Shown piece after piece: positions 16,858 through 25,993 of a DNA stretch of 36,154 bases. Made by a program: the position numbers and the translations under genes. A model generated the notes under the pieces. That model was given only the letters and a program-made list of their open reading frames with translations, did not search any database and was not told the DNA's origin. Positions within the stretch are counted from its first letter, which is position 1; every line of letters begins with the position of its first letter. This DNA is from a bacterium (lineage in GTDB: Bacteria > T1Sed10-126): the NCBI GenBank assembly GCA_003554945.1, contig PWHN01000034.1, positions 1-36,154 of the forward strand. The letters run 5' to 3'.

Positions 16858-18120
16858 TTATCCACTTATTAACGAACTAACTTCCCCGAACCATTCCTTC
16901 ATACGGCTGGAAACTTCACCAATCAGACTCCCCCCTCCGCCTAACCTCGAATAACTCTCGGTCTGTTCGGCCTGTTGAAAACCATACTTAACCAGGCCAA
17001 CTCCAGTCGCGTATTTCGGATTGTTGACCGCTTCAATGAGACCGGAGACGCCCCACGGTTCACCGAGGCGGACCGGCATGTCAACAATCTGTTCAGCCAG
17101 CTCGGGAACACCTTTCATCCCGGAAGCTCCACCGGTAACAACCATACCGGCTATAACTTCCTCACGATAACCGGACTGCTTGATTTCATAATCAATAAAC
17201 TTAAATATCTCTTCCATCCGCGGCTGAATAATTTCACAGAGATTGCGCCGGCCTATGTTTCGAGGCTCACGACCGCCAACAGATGGAACTTCAATCATTT
17301 CGTCCTCGGGAACCATGTCCACCATGGCACAGCCGTGATTTATCTTAACCATTTCGGCGTCCTGGGAAGCCGTGCAGAGTCCTTTCATTACGTCCTGTGT
17401 GACATGTTCACCACCCAGTGCGATAACTTTAGAGTCGTAGACCGACCCCTCGTTAAAAAGCGAAATATCGCTGGTTCCGCCGCCAATATCAACAAGACAG
17501 ACACCTAGTTCCTTTTCATCCGGATCGAGCACAGCAAGACTCGAAGCAAGTGGTTCCAACACAATATCTTCGACATCATAACCGGCCTGGTGAACACTTT
17601 TGACAATATTCTGCGTCGCCGTAATATCAGCGGTTACGAGGTGAACGTCCGCCTCAAGCCGGACTCCGTTCATTCCCACCGGATCCTCAATAGAATCCTG
17701 GCCATCAACATAAAACTCCTGGGGGATAACATGGATTATCTCCCGTTCTTTTTCACCGGAAATATGGATGGAGGTGGCGGCGTCAACGACCCGTTCAACA
17801 TCCTTCTCAGTTATCTGACGGGTATCGTTGGAAATAGCAATAACACCGGGGCTATTTATGCTCTTAATATGCTTGCCCGCCATTCCAACGTAAACGCTGT
17901 GCACGTCCACACCGGCCATTAGCTGTGCCTCCTCCACAGCCTTAGTTATAGATTCAACAGTGTCGGCCACATTTATAACCATTCCCCTGTGCAGTCCACG
18001 CGAGGGCTGGTCACCGACACCAATAATCTCAACCTCCCCGTCCCTGTTTTTCTCCCCGATAATGGCACATACCTTGGTAGTGCCAATATCGAGACCAACA
18101 ACGTAATCGTCCTGCGGCAT
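16858..18120 (-). CDS. ftsA: Cell division protein FtsA
   Basis: FtsA is the actin-like ATPase that tethers FtsZ to the membrane. GLDIGTTKVCAIIGE at the N terminus and LVDIGGGTSDISLF near residue 210 are the phosphate-binding motifs of the actin/Hsp70 fold, and MVVTGGASGMKGV near 335 is the adenosine motif. The C-terminal end (SSRMKEWFGEVSSLI) is a plausible amphipathic membrane-targeting helix. The length is 420 aa. It precedes ftsZ, and is separated from ftsQ by 203 nt filled by a palindromic repeat, unlike the tight spacing of the genes before it. Confidence 0.97.
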   Translation of the reverse strand: MPQDDYVVGLDIGTTKVCAIIGEKNRDGEVEIIGVGDQPSRGLHRGMVINVADTVESITKAVEEAQLMAGVDVHSVYVGMAGKHIKSINSPGVIAISNDTRQITEKDVERVVDAATSIHISGEKEREIIHVIPQEFYVDGQDSIEDPVGMNGVRLEADVHLVTADITATQNIVKSVHQAGYDVEDIVLEPLASSLAVLDPDEKELGVCLVDIGGGTSDISLFNEGSVYDSKVIALGGEHVTQDVMKGLCTASQDAEMVKINHGCAMVDMVPEDEMIEVPSVGGREPRNIGRRNLCEIIQPRMEEIFKFIDYEIKQSGYREEVIAGMVVTGGASGMKGVPELAEQIVDMPVRLGEPWGVSGLIEAVNNPKYATGVGLVKYGFQQAEQTESYSRLGGGGSLIGEVSSRMKEWFGEVSSLISG

Positions 18121-18166
18121 GGTAACTCACCTTCCTTAAAAAAATTCTAATTTCATTCAAATTCAG

Positions 18167-18308
18167 AACCTTCCAGCGATTTCGTCATTGCCGGTACCGG
18201 ATCAAGTCCGGCATGACGTTGCTTGACCCGGCAATCCATCTTGAATATACCATAGATTCCGGGTCTGCGGTCGCTACGCGACCTTGCCCGGAATGACGTT
18301 GAAAGGTT
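18167..18308. repeat. Palindromic element, uninterrupted form
   Basis: It is bounded by AACCTTCCAGCG and CGTTGAAAGGTT. It contains CGTCATTGCCGG, a GATCAAG-CCGGCATGACG half, TTGACCCGGCAATCCA and ATTCCGGG/CCCGGAATGACG. It matches both halves of the expanded element at 217-458 and the general plan of the in-gene copy at 5923-6051. It occupies most of the ftsQ-ftsA gap. Confidence 0.75.
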
Positions 18309-18323
18309 TTGCTCAAAATTCAG

Positions 18324-19205
18324 TTATCTGGCCCGGATATCTTCCAGGTTGCTAAGATCTATATAATCTTCTATCTGATAGAACCCTTCTCGACTCATGA
18401 TGTCGTATAATTCAAGAACCTTTTCGTTAAAATTTTCTCTACCAAAATGAACTTCTATTTGATTTGGCCGGGCGAGTTCAACAACCAGTGAACCGCCGGG
18501 ATTAAATTCATATTTTTGTTCAATTGGATCATCAAACATAGCCGTAAAGGCTTCCCTGACTTTAGTAAATCGCTCCCATCTTTCCTCATACTCAGCCTCT
18601 TTATCTTCAAGAGTCTCCAATCCATACACCGGAATCAGCTCCTCAAGCATCCACTCCTGTTCATCAGGCCGGGGGCTGAAAAGAATCCCCTCCCGATCAG
18701 CCGGAAGATAGCCGGAACGTCCGTTGTAACGCCGAGCCACCCGGGCGTAAGGCTGACGCTCATCAACCTCAATACGCAGCGTTCGGGGCAGGATCCGTCC
18801 TACTCTAACGTATCGAAAACGATCAAAGCTATCTTTAAGACGCTGTTCAACAGCTTCCGGTGAAATAACAAATATACTGACCGTATCTCCGGCTTCGTTT
18901 TGCAGGGACCAACCCGATTGCCGATCACTCTCCTCAATATCAGCTTCTTTGCCAAGCAGAGCACGTATTTCAGAAGTGCTTACCGTATCATTGCCGCGAA
19001 CATCCAATTGAACTGCTAATTTTTCAGATGTGCTGGCAAAACCGATAAAATCATAGAAAACCAGCGAAACTACGATAAGCAGCAGAAGTAGTGCCCCCAA
19101 ATAGATAAATTTTTTCACCGAAAACAAATACTGACGTGGATCAAAATCGTCAAAAAAACTCTGCTGCCGGCGGTGCGTTTTTTTAGGATCAACGCTGGGA
19201 CTCAT
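18324..19205 (-). CDS. ftsQ: Cell division protein FtsQ/DivIB
   Basis: This 293-aa bitopic protein has a basic, Gln-rich cytoplasmic tail, one membrane segment (YLGALLLLLIVVSLVFYDFI, about 35-54), a POTRA-type domain (LDVRGNDTVSTSEIRALLG, about 67-140) and a beta domain ending in the acidic YIDLSNLEDIRAR. It links the cytoplasmic ring to the septal enzymes together with FtsL. Sequence in this family is poorly conserved; the call rests on domain order and on its place between ddl and ftsA. ATG 19205 overlaps the ddl stop by four bases (ATGA). Confidence 0.9.
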   Translation of the reverse strand: MSPSVDPKKTHRRQQSFFDDFDPRQYLFSVKKFIYLGALLLLLIVVSLVFYDFIGFASTSEKLAVQLDVRGNDTVSTSEIRALLGKEADIEESDRQSGWSLQNEAGDTVSIFVISPEAVEQRLKDSFDRFRYVRVGRILPRTLRIEVDERQPYARVARRYNGRSGYLPADREGILFSPRPDEQEWMLEELIPVYGLETLEDKEAEYEERWERFTKVREAFTAMFDDPIEQKYEFNPGGSLVVELARPNQIEVHFGRENFNEKVLELYDIMSREGFYQIEDYIDLSNLEDIRAR

Positions 19206-20131
19206 TTATATCCCGCCAGTGCTCGACAGACAAGTCCCCATATGAGTTCTGGGAAATCTGTTCCCGCAGCCTCCGCAGCCATGGGAAGCAACGAGGTTGC
19301 CGTCATCCCGGGTATGGTATTGATTTCTAGTAAATTCGGCTGACCGGCCTCGTCCAGCAAATAATCAACCCGGCACAAGCTCTTCGTCTGAAAAGCTGAG
19401 ACGGCACGCCTTGTAAACTCTCGCAGTTTCTCAACAACTTCTCGTTCCAGTGGGGCCGGAACATCGTATTCGGTCAGCCCTTTTGTATATTTTGTTTCGA
19501 AATCAAAAAATTCATGTGAAGGTCTTATCCCCACAGGAGGCAGCAATTCAAACTCTTCAAGAGTTACTGCACCAACAGTAACCTCATAGCCTTCAACATA
19601 CTCTTCGACTAAAATTTCGCCGTCATATTCTCGTGCCACTTCAACAGCTTCCGGCAGCTCAGTTGCATCAACGATCGAAAGACCTATGCTGCTGCCCTCG
19701 CAACGTGGTTTGACAACCATACGTTCAAAATCTTTTTTTATAACCGGCTCCTCATCAGCCTCCAGTATAAACCAGTCGGGTGTCGGCAGCTGGAGCTGTT
19801 CGACAATAAACTTAGTGTAGATTTTATCTATACAGATTGAACTGGCCGCCACTCCCGGACCCGTATATGGAATACCATGCCACTCCAGCATTCCCTGGAT
19901 GACACCGTCCTCGCCTCCCCGGCCGTGCAAGGCCACAAAAGCGACGTCAACATCCGCTTCTGTCAAGCGGGAGCCAAGATCAACTTCAGTGTCAAACATA
20001 CTAACCTCGGCGGGCGACTGCTCCAGCGCCTCTAACACAGCATGTCCACTCTTCAGAGAAACCTCGCGTTCCGCAGACTGACCGCCACATATAACTGCTA
20101 CGTGTTTTGGTTGTTTCACCATAATCACCAC
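19202..20131 (-). CDS. ddl: D-alanine--D-alanine ligase
   Basis: This ATP-grasp enzyme joins two D-Ala for the UDP-MurNAc pentapeptide. Motifs: GGQSAEREVSLKSG near residue 17, ALHGRGGEDGVIQG, VVKPRCEGSSIGLS near 142, and the metal/ATP site LLEINTIPGMT near 272. The length is about 309 aa. GTG 20131 and ATG 20122 are both possible starts; GGTGAT just before the ATG leaves the choice open. It starts six bases after the murB stop and overlaps ftsQ by four bases. Confidence 0.96.
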   Translation of the reverse strand: MVIMVKQPKHVAVICGGQSAEREVSLKSGHAVLEALEQSPAEVSMFDTEVDLGSRLTEADVDVAFVALHGRGGEDGVIQGMLEWHGIPYTGPGVAASSICIDKIYTKFIVEQLQLPTPDWFILEADEEPVIKKDFERMVVKPRCEGSSIGLSIVDATELPEAVEVAREYDGEILVEEYVEGYEVTVGAVTLEEFELLPPVGIRPSHEFFDFETKYTKGLTEYDVPAPLEREVVEKLREFTRRAVSAFQTKSLCRVDYLLDEAGQPNLLEINTIPGMTATSLLPMAAEAAGTDFPELIWGLVCRALAGYK

Positions 20132-20137
20132 TGATAG

Positions 20138-20995
20138 TTACTTAATAATTTGTAATTCAAGCTCAAGATCTATGTCGTAATAGTTGGAAATGCGGTGGCG
20201 CACACGCTCAATTAGCCGCAGGACGTCGGCAAAGCGGGCACCACCGCAATTTATTATAAAATTAGCATGTTTTTTAGATATCATCGCATCGCCCTCTCTG
20301 AGTCCTTTTAAACCAGCCGCATCTATAAGAGCGCCGGCGGACTCGCCAGGCGGATTTTTAAATACCGAACCGGCACTTTTTTCACTTAGCGGCTGCGTCT
20401 GCCTGCGGAGTCGATGATTTTTTCTTATGTTTTCTCGAACCACCTCAGTGTTTCTAACTTCAAGTGTAAACTGTGCCTCAACAATTACGCCTGCCTCCGG
20501 GAATGGACTCGAGCGATATGATAACTGCAGGTCCCGGCGGGAGATTTTGCGGCAATCGCCCGACTTTTCAACCACCCGCACCCAATCAAGAACATCAGCT
20601 ATCGAGGTTTCAAACGCGCCGGCGTTCATCGCCACTGCACCGCCGATGGTTGCCGGCAATCCGGCAGCCCACTCAAACCCGGATAAACCGCGGCGGGCAC
20701 ATTCAGTTACAATTTTAGCTAGAGATGCACCAGCTTGAGCTCGCAGGTGTTTCCCGGCGAAATCAAACCGACTTAGGTGCTCGCCAAATTTAACAACTCT
20801 ACCTGATAGACGTTTTTCCTGAACCAGCAAATTGCTCCCACCACCAAGGATGTGGACCCGGCTCTTCAATGCAGTTGCCTGCCCGATTAAGTTCTGAACC
20901 TCAGAAATACTTTCCGGTTCATAATACTGTTGTGCCGTTCCACCAATACCAATAGTTGTCAGCGGAGCAAGAACCTTATCCTCCGTTTGACGCAT
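20138..20995 (-). CDS. murB: UDP-N-acetylenolpyruvoylglucosamine reductase MurB
   Basis: MurB is the FAD enzyme that makes UDP-MurNAc. LAPLTTIGIGGTA begins the FAD domain, with ILGGGSNLLV near residue 50 and GLPATIGGAVAMNAGA near 113. SAGSVFKNP near 208 carries the catalytic serine, and KKHANFIINCGGA with a terminal glutamate region (LELEL) completes the site. The length of 285 aa is normal. The start overlaps murC by 20 nt, so the two are coupled. Confidence 0.96.
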   Translation of the reverse strand: MRQTEDKVLAPLTTIGIGGTAQQYYEPESISEVQNLIGQATALKSRVHILGGGSNLLVQEKRLSGRVVKFGEHLSRFDFAGKHLRAQAGASLAKIVTECARRGLSGFEWAAGLPATIGGAVAMNAGAFETSIADVLDWVRVVEKSGDCRKISRRDLQLSYRSSPFPEAGVIVEAQFTLEVRNTEVVRENIRKNHRLRRQTQPLSEKSAGSVFKNPPGESAGALIDAAGLKGLREGDAMISKKHANFIINCGGARFADVLRLIERVRHRISNYYDIDLELELQIIK

Positions 20996-22394
20996 CTTTT
21001 AACTCCCTCAACTTTCGGGCAACACGATCCTGTATCGGTTCGGCGTATTGAACGACATCACCAGCACCAAGCGTAAATAAAACCTGCTGGTGATCTGGTT
21101 CGAAAACCGCCTCAACCCAATCAAGTACCTGCTCACGATCAACAGCAAAAGCTGTTGTTTTAGCTGAACAGTGCTTAAGAATTTTGTCTTTTAAGAAGTC
21201 GATATTAACACCCGGCACCGGTTCCTCGCCGGCCGCATAGACATCAGTTACACAGAGCTTATCTGCCTCTTGCAGGGCCTCGCCAAACTTGCCGGCCAAT
21301 AGCTCTGTACGCGAATAGCGGTGCGGCTGAAAAACTACCAACAGCTCTCCATCAAAGCTGTTCGCAGCGGCACTGAGTGTATTTTTTACTTCAGTCGGGT
21401 GATGAGCGTAATCATCGTAGATAATAAAATTTTCAACTCGTCCCTTGTAATCAAAACGCCTGGCAACCCCTTCAAAACTCTTGAAAGCCTGCTCTATTTT
21501 TTGAAAGTCAATACCCATTTCCAGAGCCAGTGCCGTTGCGGCAAGAGCGTTTTGAACGTTAAAATCACCGGGCAAAGGCAGTATTAAATCGCCTATTTCC
21601 CTGTCCTCTCGTTGGACCGTGAATGTCTGCTTGCCATTTTTTTGTCGACAGTTGACGGCACGTAACTGATTGTGGTCCTCAAGCCCATACGTCTGATGAG
21701 GTTTGGTTACTTTAGGCAACAGATTTTGCAGACGTGGATCATCCCCACATATAGCAGTAAAACCATAAAATGGAACCGAATTTATAAAATCCAGGAACGC
21801 CTGTTCCAATTTTTTCATTGTGCCGAAATAATCAAGGTGGTCGTCTTCGATGTTGGTTACGGCACTAAGCACCGGCATTAATTTCAAAAAGGATCCGTCC
21901 GACTCATCGGCTTCAACAACAATATGATCTCCACTTCCCAGCCGGGCGCCAATACCAAGATTATGCATCCGGCCGCCAACAACCACCGTCGGGTCATATT
22001 CCGCAGTTCGTAAAATATGTGACATCATCGCCGTCGTGGTTGTTTTGCCATGAGTGCCGGCTATGGCTATCCCCTCCTTCAGCCGCATCAACTCTGCCAG
22101 CATCTCGGCCCTCGGAATCACCGGAATTGATCGCTCCCGGGCAGCCTTCACTTCGCAGTTATCATCATCAACTGCCGAAGTTCTGACGACAACGTCGACT
22201 TCTTCTACGTTCTTTGCGGCGTGCCCGAGAGTAATTTTTGCGCCGCGACGGCGCAGGTTCCGAACCCGGGCGTTCTCGTTAATGTCCGAGCCACTGACGT
22301 TGTAACCAAGCGTCAGCAGAACCTCAGCAATACCACTCATACCAATTCCGCCTATTCCAACGAAGTGAATCGACTGAGTCCTTCTAAATTCCAT
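20976..22394 (-). CDS. murC: UDP-N-acetylmuramate--L-alanine ligase MurC
   Basis: MurC adds the first amino acid of the stem peptide. HFVGIGGIGMSGIAEVL is the N-terminal Rossmann motif, GTHGKTTTTAMM near residue 112 is the ATP loop, and EADESDGSF and DDYAHHPTEV are family signatures. The length of 472 aa is normal. ATG 22394 lies two bases after the ftsW stop; murG, often found between these two genes, is absent. Confidence 0.97.
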   Translation of the reverse strand: MEFRRTQSIHFVGIGGIGMSGIAEVLLTLGYNVSGSDINENARVRNLRRRGAKITLGHAAKNVEEVDVVVRTSAVDDDNCEVKAARERSIPVIPRAEMLAELMRLKEGIAIAGTHGKTTTTAMMSHILRTAEYDPTVVVGGRMHNLGIGARLGSGDHIVVEADESDGSFLKLMPVLSAVTNIEDDHLDYFGTMKKLEQAFLDFINSVPFYGFTAICGDDPRLQNLLPKVTKPHQTYGLEDHNQLRAVNCRQKNGKQTFTVQREDREIGDLILPLPGDFNVQNALAATALALEMGIDFQKIEQAFKSFEGVARRFDYKGRVENFIIYDDYAHHPTEVKNTLSAAANSFDGELLVVFQPHRYSRTELLAGKFGEALQEADKLCVTDVYAAGEEPVPGVNIDFLKDKILKHCSAKTTAFAVDREQVLDWVEAVFEPDHQQVLFTLGAGDVVQYAEPIQDRVARKLRELKDASNGG

Positions 22395-22396
22395 TT

Positions 22397-23482
22397 TTAG
22401 CGATTCCCCGAAATGTTAAGAATTGTCCCTACAATAATCATATTGACCACAAGTGAAGTCCCACCATAGCTGATAAAAGGCATGGGAACCCCGGTAGTTG
22501 GCAAAAATCCTATGACAACAGCCAGATTCATTATTGCCTGCAGCGCTATCAGTGACGTCATGCTGACTCCCAGCAATCTGGTATAAGGAGAGCCAGTTTG
22601 AAGACTCACTGTTATCCCCCTGTAAACCAGAAATACTAGCAAGGAGAGCAGAATCCCGATTCCAATCAGACCAAGCTCTTCACCCAATACAGCAACAATT
22701 GAATCAGTAAACGGTTCCGGGAGATAACGGTGGACCCCGGTACCAAGACCACGTCCCAGAACACCACCGGAAGCCAGAGAACGCATTAAATGTATAGATT
22801 GATACCCGCCTGCCAGCGGATCCGACCAGGGGTTTATAAACGCAACTATCCTGGCACGCCGGTAACCGCTTATAAAAATTGCCACCCCGAGTACAGGCAT
22901 TAGTAGAACTAACAGCGAGAAGAGGTGGCGATAGGCAAAACCTGAAATAAATAGCAGTATTAAACTAACGCTAAAAATCTGGATAGAAGAACTCAGATCG
23001 GGCTGGATCAACACAAGCAGAGCCGGTATCCCTCCAAGAATACAGACAAACAAAAGATCTCTAAACGCTGTCTTCTCCCTCTGCTCTATTCGTGTTAAAT
23101 ATAAAGTCCCCGCCAAGATGACGCTCAATTTAGCCAGCTCAGCCGGTTGAAACCCAAATATTCCCAGATCGAGCCAGCGTCGCGAACCACGGGTCATGAC
23201 ACCAATGAAGGGCACCAGGACCACCAAAAGCAGAATTATGACCATAACATAGAAAAGCGGAGTTAATTTTTCAATTACCTCAAGGGGCAGAAAAGTGATA
23301 CCAATACAGATACCCAGGGCAATAATTGCCCAGATTAGCTGCCGGTGAAAAAAGTAAGGAGTCTGCCCTACCAGCTCGTATGCTTCTATTGCACTGGAGC
23401 TGTAGATCATAACCAGCCCAAGCCCGGTAAGCACAAGAGCAACAAGTAATATCGACCAATCAATATTTGAGACTTTACGCAT
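22397..23482 (-). CDS. ftsW: Peptidoglycan glycosyltransferase FtsW (SEDS family)
   Basis: This 361-aa protein has about ten membrane segments. SEDS signatures include GLVMIYSSSAIEAY (N-terminal), GSRRWLDLGIFGFQPAELAK (about 118-137) and, near the C terminus, GVPMPFISYGGTSL. With a class B PBP it polymerises septal peptidoglycan from lipid II. Its place inside the mur cluster favours FtsW over RodA/SpoVE. Its ATG overlaps the murD stop by eight bases. Confidence 0.93.
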   Translation of the reverse strand: MRKVSNIDWSILLVALVLTGLGLVMIYSSSAIEAYELVGQTPYFFHRQLIWAIIALGICIGITFLPLEVIEKLTPLFYVMVIILLLVVLVPFIGVMTRGSRRWLDLGIFGFQPAELAKLSVILAGTLYLTRIEQREKTAFRDLLFVCILGGIPALLVLIQPDLSSSIQIFSVSLILLFISGFAYRHLFSLLVLLMPVLGVAIFISGYRRARIVAFINPWSDPLAGGYQSIHLMRSLASGGVLGRGLGTGVHRYLPEPFTDSIVAVLGEELGLIGIGILLSLLVFLVYRGITVSLQTGSPYTRLLGVSMTSLIALQAIMNLAVVIGFLPTTGVPMPFISYGGTSLVVNMIIVGTILNISGNR

Positions 23483-24869
23483 CTGCCGCTACCTCCCTCG
23501 CCCAGCGTCGAAAACAGCGGCCACGCTCGCGGTAATTATTAAAAGCATCAAAACTGGTCCCACCGGGTGAAAGCAACACTGTTGTCCCTTCGCCGGCACG
23601 AACTATTAGTTCTTTCACCGCTTTCTCCCAGCCCTGAAATTCTGTGGCGCTCAGATCGTACTTTTGACAGCCATCTTTCAAGCGGCTGAGGAGAGAGTCC
23701 TCGGCACATAAGTATAAATTTTGTAAATCACTGCGACGGTTTTGTAGCACTTGTAAAAGTTCATCAAAATTAGCCCCTTTGTCGCCTCCGCCGAGAATAA
23801 TACTGAATTTGCCCGGAGTAGCTTCTACAAGTGCACGGACGGAGGTCGGTGTTGTCCCTTTTGAATCATTAATTACTCGGCATTCTCCCACCTCAATTAA
23901 TTCAGCACGGTGGGGTGGCACGCTAAGCTGCAAAAGGGCTGTCCGAAGTACTTGTTCGCGCGCTGGCGGCTGGACAAGCCCCAGGGCGGCAAGAAAATTT
24001 TCCGGGAAAATATTTATTAAATGAGGAAACTCAGCTGCCGGTACCTGCAGCTCGCCGTAACTCAAACCGGAATCAGACCAGCTAATTTCATATTTGCTTC
24101 CCTGAACATGCGTCCGATCAAAATAGACTTTATCGTCAACGTCTATTTTTTCGGCAGCCGGCGCATCAATTAACTCGAGCGGCATACAGACACGACCGTT
24201 GGATTTTGTTCGCTGCAGTAGCTCCCATTTGAGACCGTGGTATTCGTCCAGTGAATCGTGTCGATCCTGATGATCGTCGCCAAGGTTGGTAAGCAAAGCA
24301 TGGTCTGGACTAAACTCAACCATTGATTCAACCTGAAAGCTACTTACTTCGACGACATAATTTGTTCGCTCATCACCGTGCTCAAAAACAGCGTCAATAA
24401 ACGGGCGGCCGCGGTTACCGCAGACAACCGTCTCCCGGCCTGAAGCGGCAAGCAGGGCGCCGATAATCTCAACACAGGTGCTCTTGCCATTAGTCCCGGT
24501 GATCGCCCAGACCTTTCCCGAACAGAGCCTGAAGGCGATTTCAACTTCTGCCTGAACAGACAGATCCTTCTGGCGAGCTTCGAGAACAAGCTCGTTGTCG
24601 GCTGGAATACCGGGACTGATAATCAAGCGATCCAGACCAGGCGGTAGACCGGATGGTGAAAAAAGCCATTCAATTGACGGATCGCTGTTCGCCCGTTCAG
24701 ATTCAAAATCATCAGGGTTACCGTCCTCAATAACAATTAAACGGTGAACCAGAGGAGCCAGTCGCCTGGCGACAGCACGTCCCGTTCGGCCGTAGCCATA
24801 AACGGCCACAGTTTCATTTTTAAACTCCGCTACAAGATCTTGCTCGTGAGTCATTGATTTCACCGTCAT
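23475..24869 (-). CDS. murD: UDP-N-acetylmuramoylalanine--D-glutamate ligase MurD
   Basis: MurD adds D-Glu in the third step of the stem-peptide ligase series. VAVYGYGRTGRAVARRL opens the N-terminal domain, TGTNGKST near residue 124 is the ATP loop, NLGDDHQDRHDSL and the C-terminal NDSKGTTPTSV motif (DSKATN in most homologues) follow. The length is 464 aa. ATG 24869 overlaps the mraY stop by four bases; a second Met is six codons in, and the first is kept because of the coupling. Confidence 0.95.
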   Translation of the reverse strand: MTVKSMTHEQDLVAEFKNETVAVYGYGRTGRAVARRLAPLVHRLIVIEDGNPDDFESERANSDPSIEWLFSPSGLPPGLDRLIISPGIPADNELVLEARQKDLSVQAEVEIAFRLCSGKVWAITGTNGKSTCVEIIGALLAASGRETVVCGNRGRPFIDAVFEHGDERTNYVVEVSSFQVESMVEFSPDHALLTNLGDDHQDRHDSLDEYHGLKWELLQRTKSNGRVCMPLELIDAPAAEKIDVDDKVYFDRTHVQGSKYEISWSDSGLSYGELQVPAAEFPHLINIFPENFLAALGLVQPPAREQVLRTALLQLSVPPHRAELIEVGECRVINDSKGTTPTSVRALVEATPGKFSIILGGGDKGANFDELLQVLQNRRSDLQNLYLCAEDSLLSRLKDGCQKYDLSATEFQGWEKAVKELIVRAGEGTTVLLSPGGTSFDAFNNYRERGRCFRRWAREVAADA

Positions 24870-25993
24870 CGTAGTTTTAAAGTGCTGAGCGCAAAGAGCG
24901 CAAGGATTATGGCAACTATCCAGAATCGTATAGTTATTTTACTTTCAGCCATTCCGTCAAGTTCAAAGTGATGGTGCAATGGAGCCATGCGAAAAAAACG
25001 CTTGCCGGTGGCTTTATACCAGCCGACCTGAAGTATTACCGAAAGCGCTTCAATAACAAATATACCGCCTACAACCAGCAGTAAAAGCTCTTGTTTTATT
25101 AGAACAGCGACAAGACCAATAGAGCCGCCAAGCGGCAGAGCACCGGCGTCGCCCATAAAAAGCTCGGCGGGATGAGCATTAAACCAGAGAAAACCCAGGC
25201 AGGCCCCTATCATAGACGCTATAAAAACTGTTAACTCGCCACTCCCCATTACATTGGGGACCTGTAGATACTCAGAAAATATATAGTGGCCGCTGATGTA
25301 TGTCATCCCGCCATAGGCAACAGCCACAAAAATTACTGTTCCTACAGCCAATCCGTCCAGACCGTCAGTTAAATTAACAGCGTTTGAACTACCAAGTATT
25401 ACCACCATTACAAATGGAATATATAGTGCCCCGAGAGGAATCCAGGCCGCAGTAAAGAAAGGGAAAAAAAGTGAATTGCCCAGCTCCGTCCTGAACTCTT
25501 CCCCCAACCAGAGTAGCCTCAGGGGCAGCTCCATGTTAAACACCCAGACAGCGATGATAGCGGCAATTATCAATTGTCCAATAATTTTAGTCCGTATTGA
25601 AACCCCGTCGCTGGCCGGATAATAAATCTTGAGCCAATCGTCAACCGCTCCCAGCAACCCAAGGCTGAGCAGCACTAAAAGCGCCATCTGAACAAAACTA
25701 TTGCTCAGGTCGGCCCAGAGCAGCGTTGAAATAGCAACAGCGGCAACAATAAATATACCACCCATAGTAGGAGTCCCGGTTTTACCCTCCTGGAATTCCA
25801 GGTAAGGGCGACCGCGGTTCAAAGCCATCTCCCACTCCTTCAGCCTGGGAATAAACCACCAGGCAAGGGTCCAGCAGAGAATTAAACTGGTTACCGCCGC
25901 ATAAGCAGTTCGAACGGTGATAAACCTGAACAGGCGAATAAATGAATACCAGGTGTCCGGCTGGTAAAAGGTCTCGTAAAGTGCGTGCATCAT
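24866..25993 (-). CDS. mraY: Phospho-N-acetylmuramoyl-pentapeptide-transferase MraY
   Basis: MraY moves phospho-MurNAc-pentapeptide to undecaprenyl phosphate to form lipid I. The protein is 375 aa with about ten membrane helices. GTPTMGGIF near residue 51, VDDWLKI near 110, the NLTDGLDGLA motif near 210 and the cytoplasmic HHHFE near 337 are catalytic signatures. I choose ATG 25993, whose ATGA overlaps the murF stop; a GTG five codons upstream is possible, as is the next ATG at 25990. Confidence 0.96.
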   Translation of the reverse strand: MMHALYETFYQPDTWYSFIRLFRFITVRTAYAAVTSLILCWTLAWWFIPRLKEWEMALNRGRPYLEFQEGKTGTPTMGGIFIVAAVAISTLLWADLSNSFVQMALLVLLSLGLLGAVDDWLKIYYPASDGVSIRTKIIGQLIIAAIIAVWVFNMELPLRLLWLGEEFRTELGNSLFFPFFTAAWIPLGALYIPFVMVVILGSSNAVNLTDGLDGLAVGTVIFVAVAYGGMTYISGHYIFSEYLQVPNVMGSGELTVFIASMIGACLGFLWFNAHPAELFMGDAGALPLGGSIGLVAVLIKQELLLLVVGGIFVIEALSVILQVGWYKATGKRFFRMAPLHHHFELDGMAESKITIRFWIVAIILALFALSTLKLR

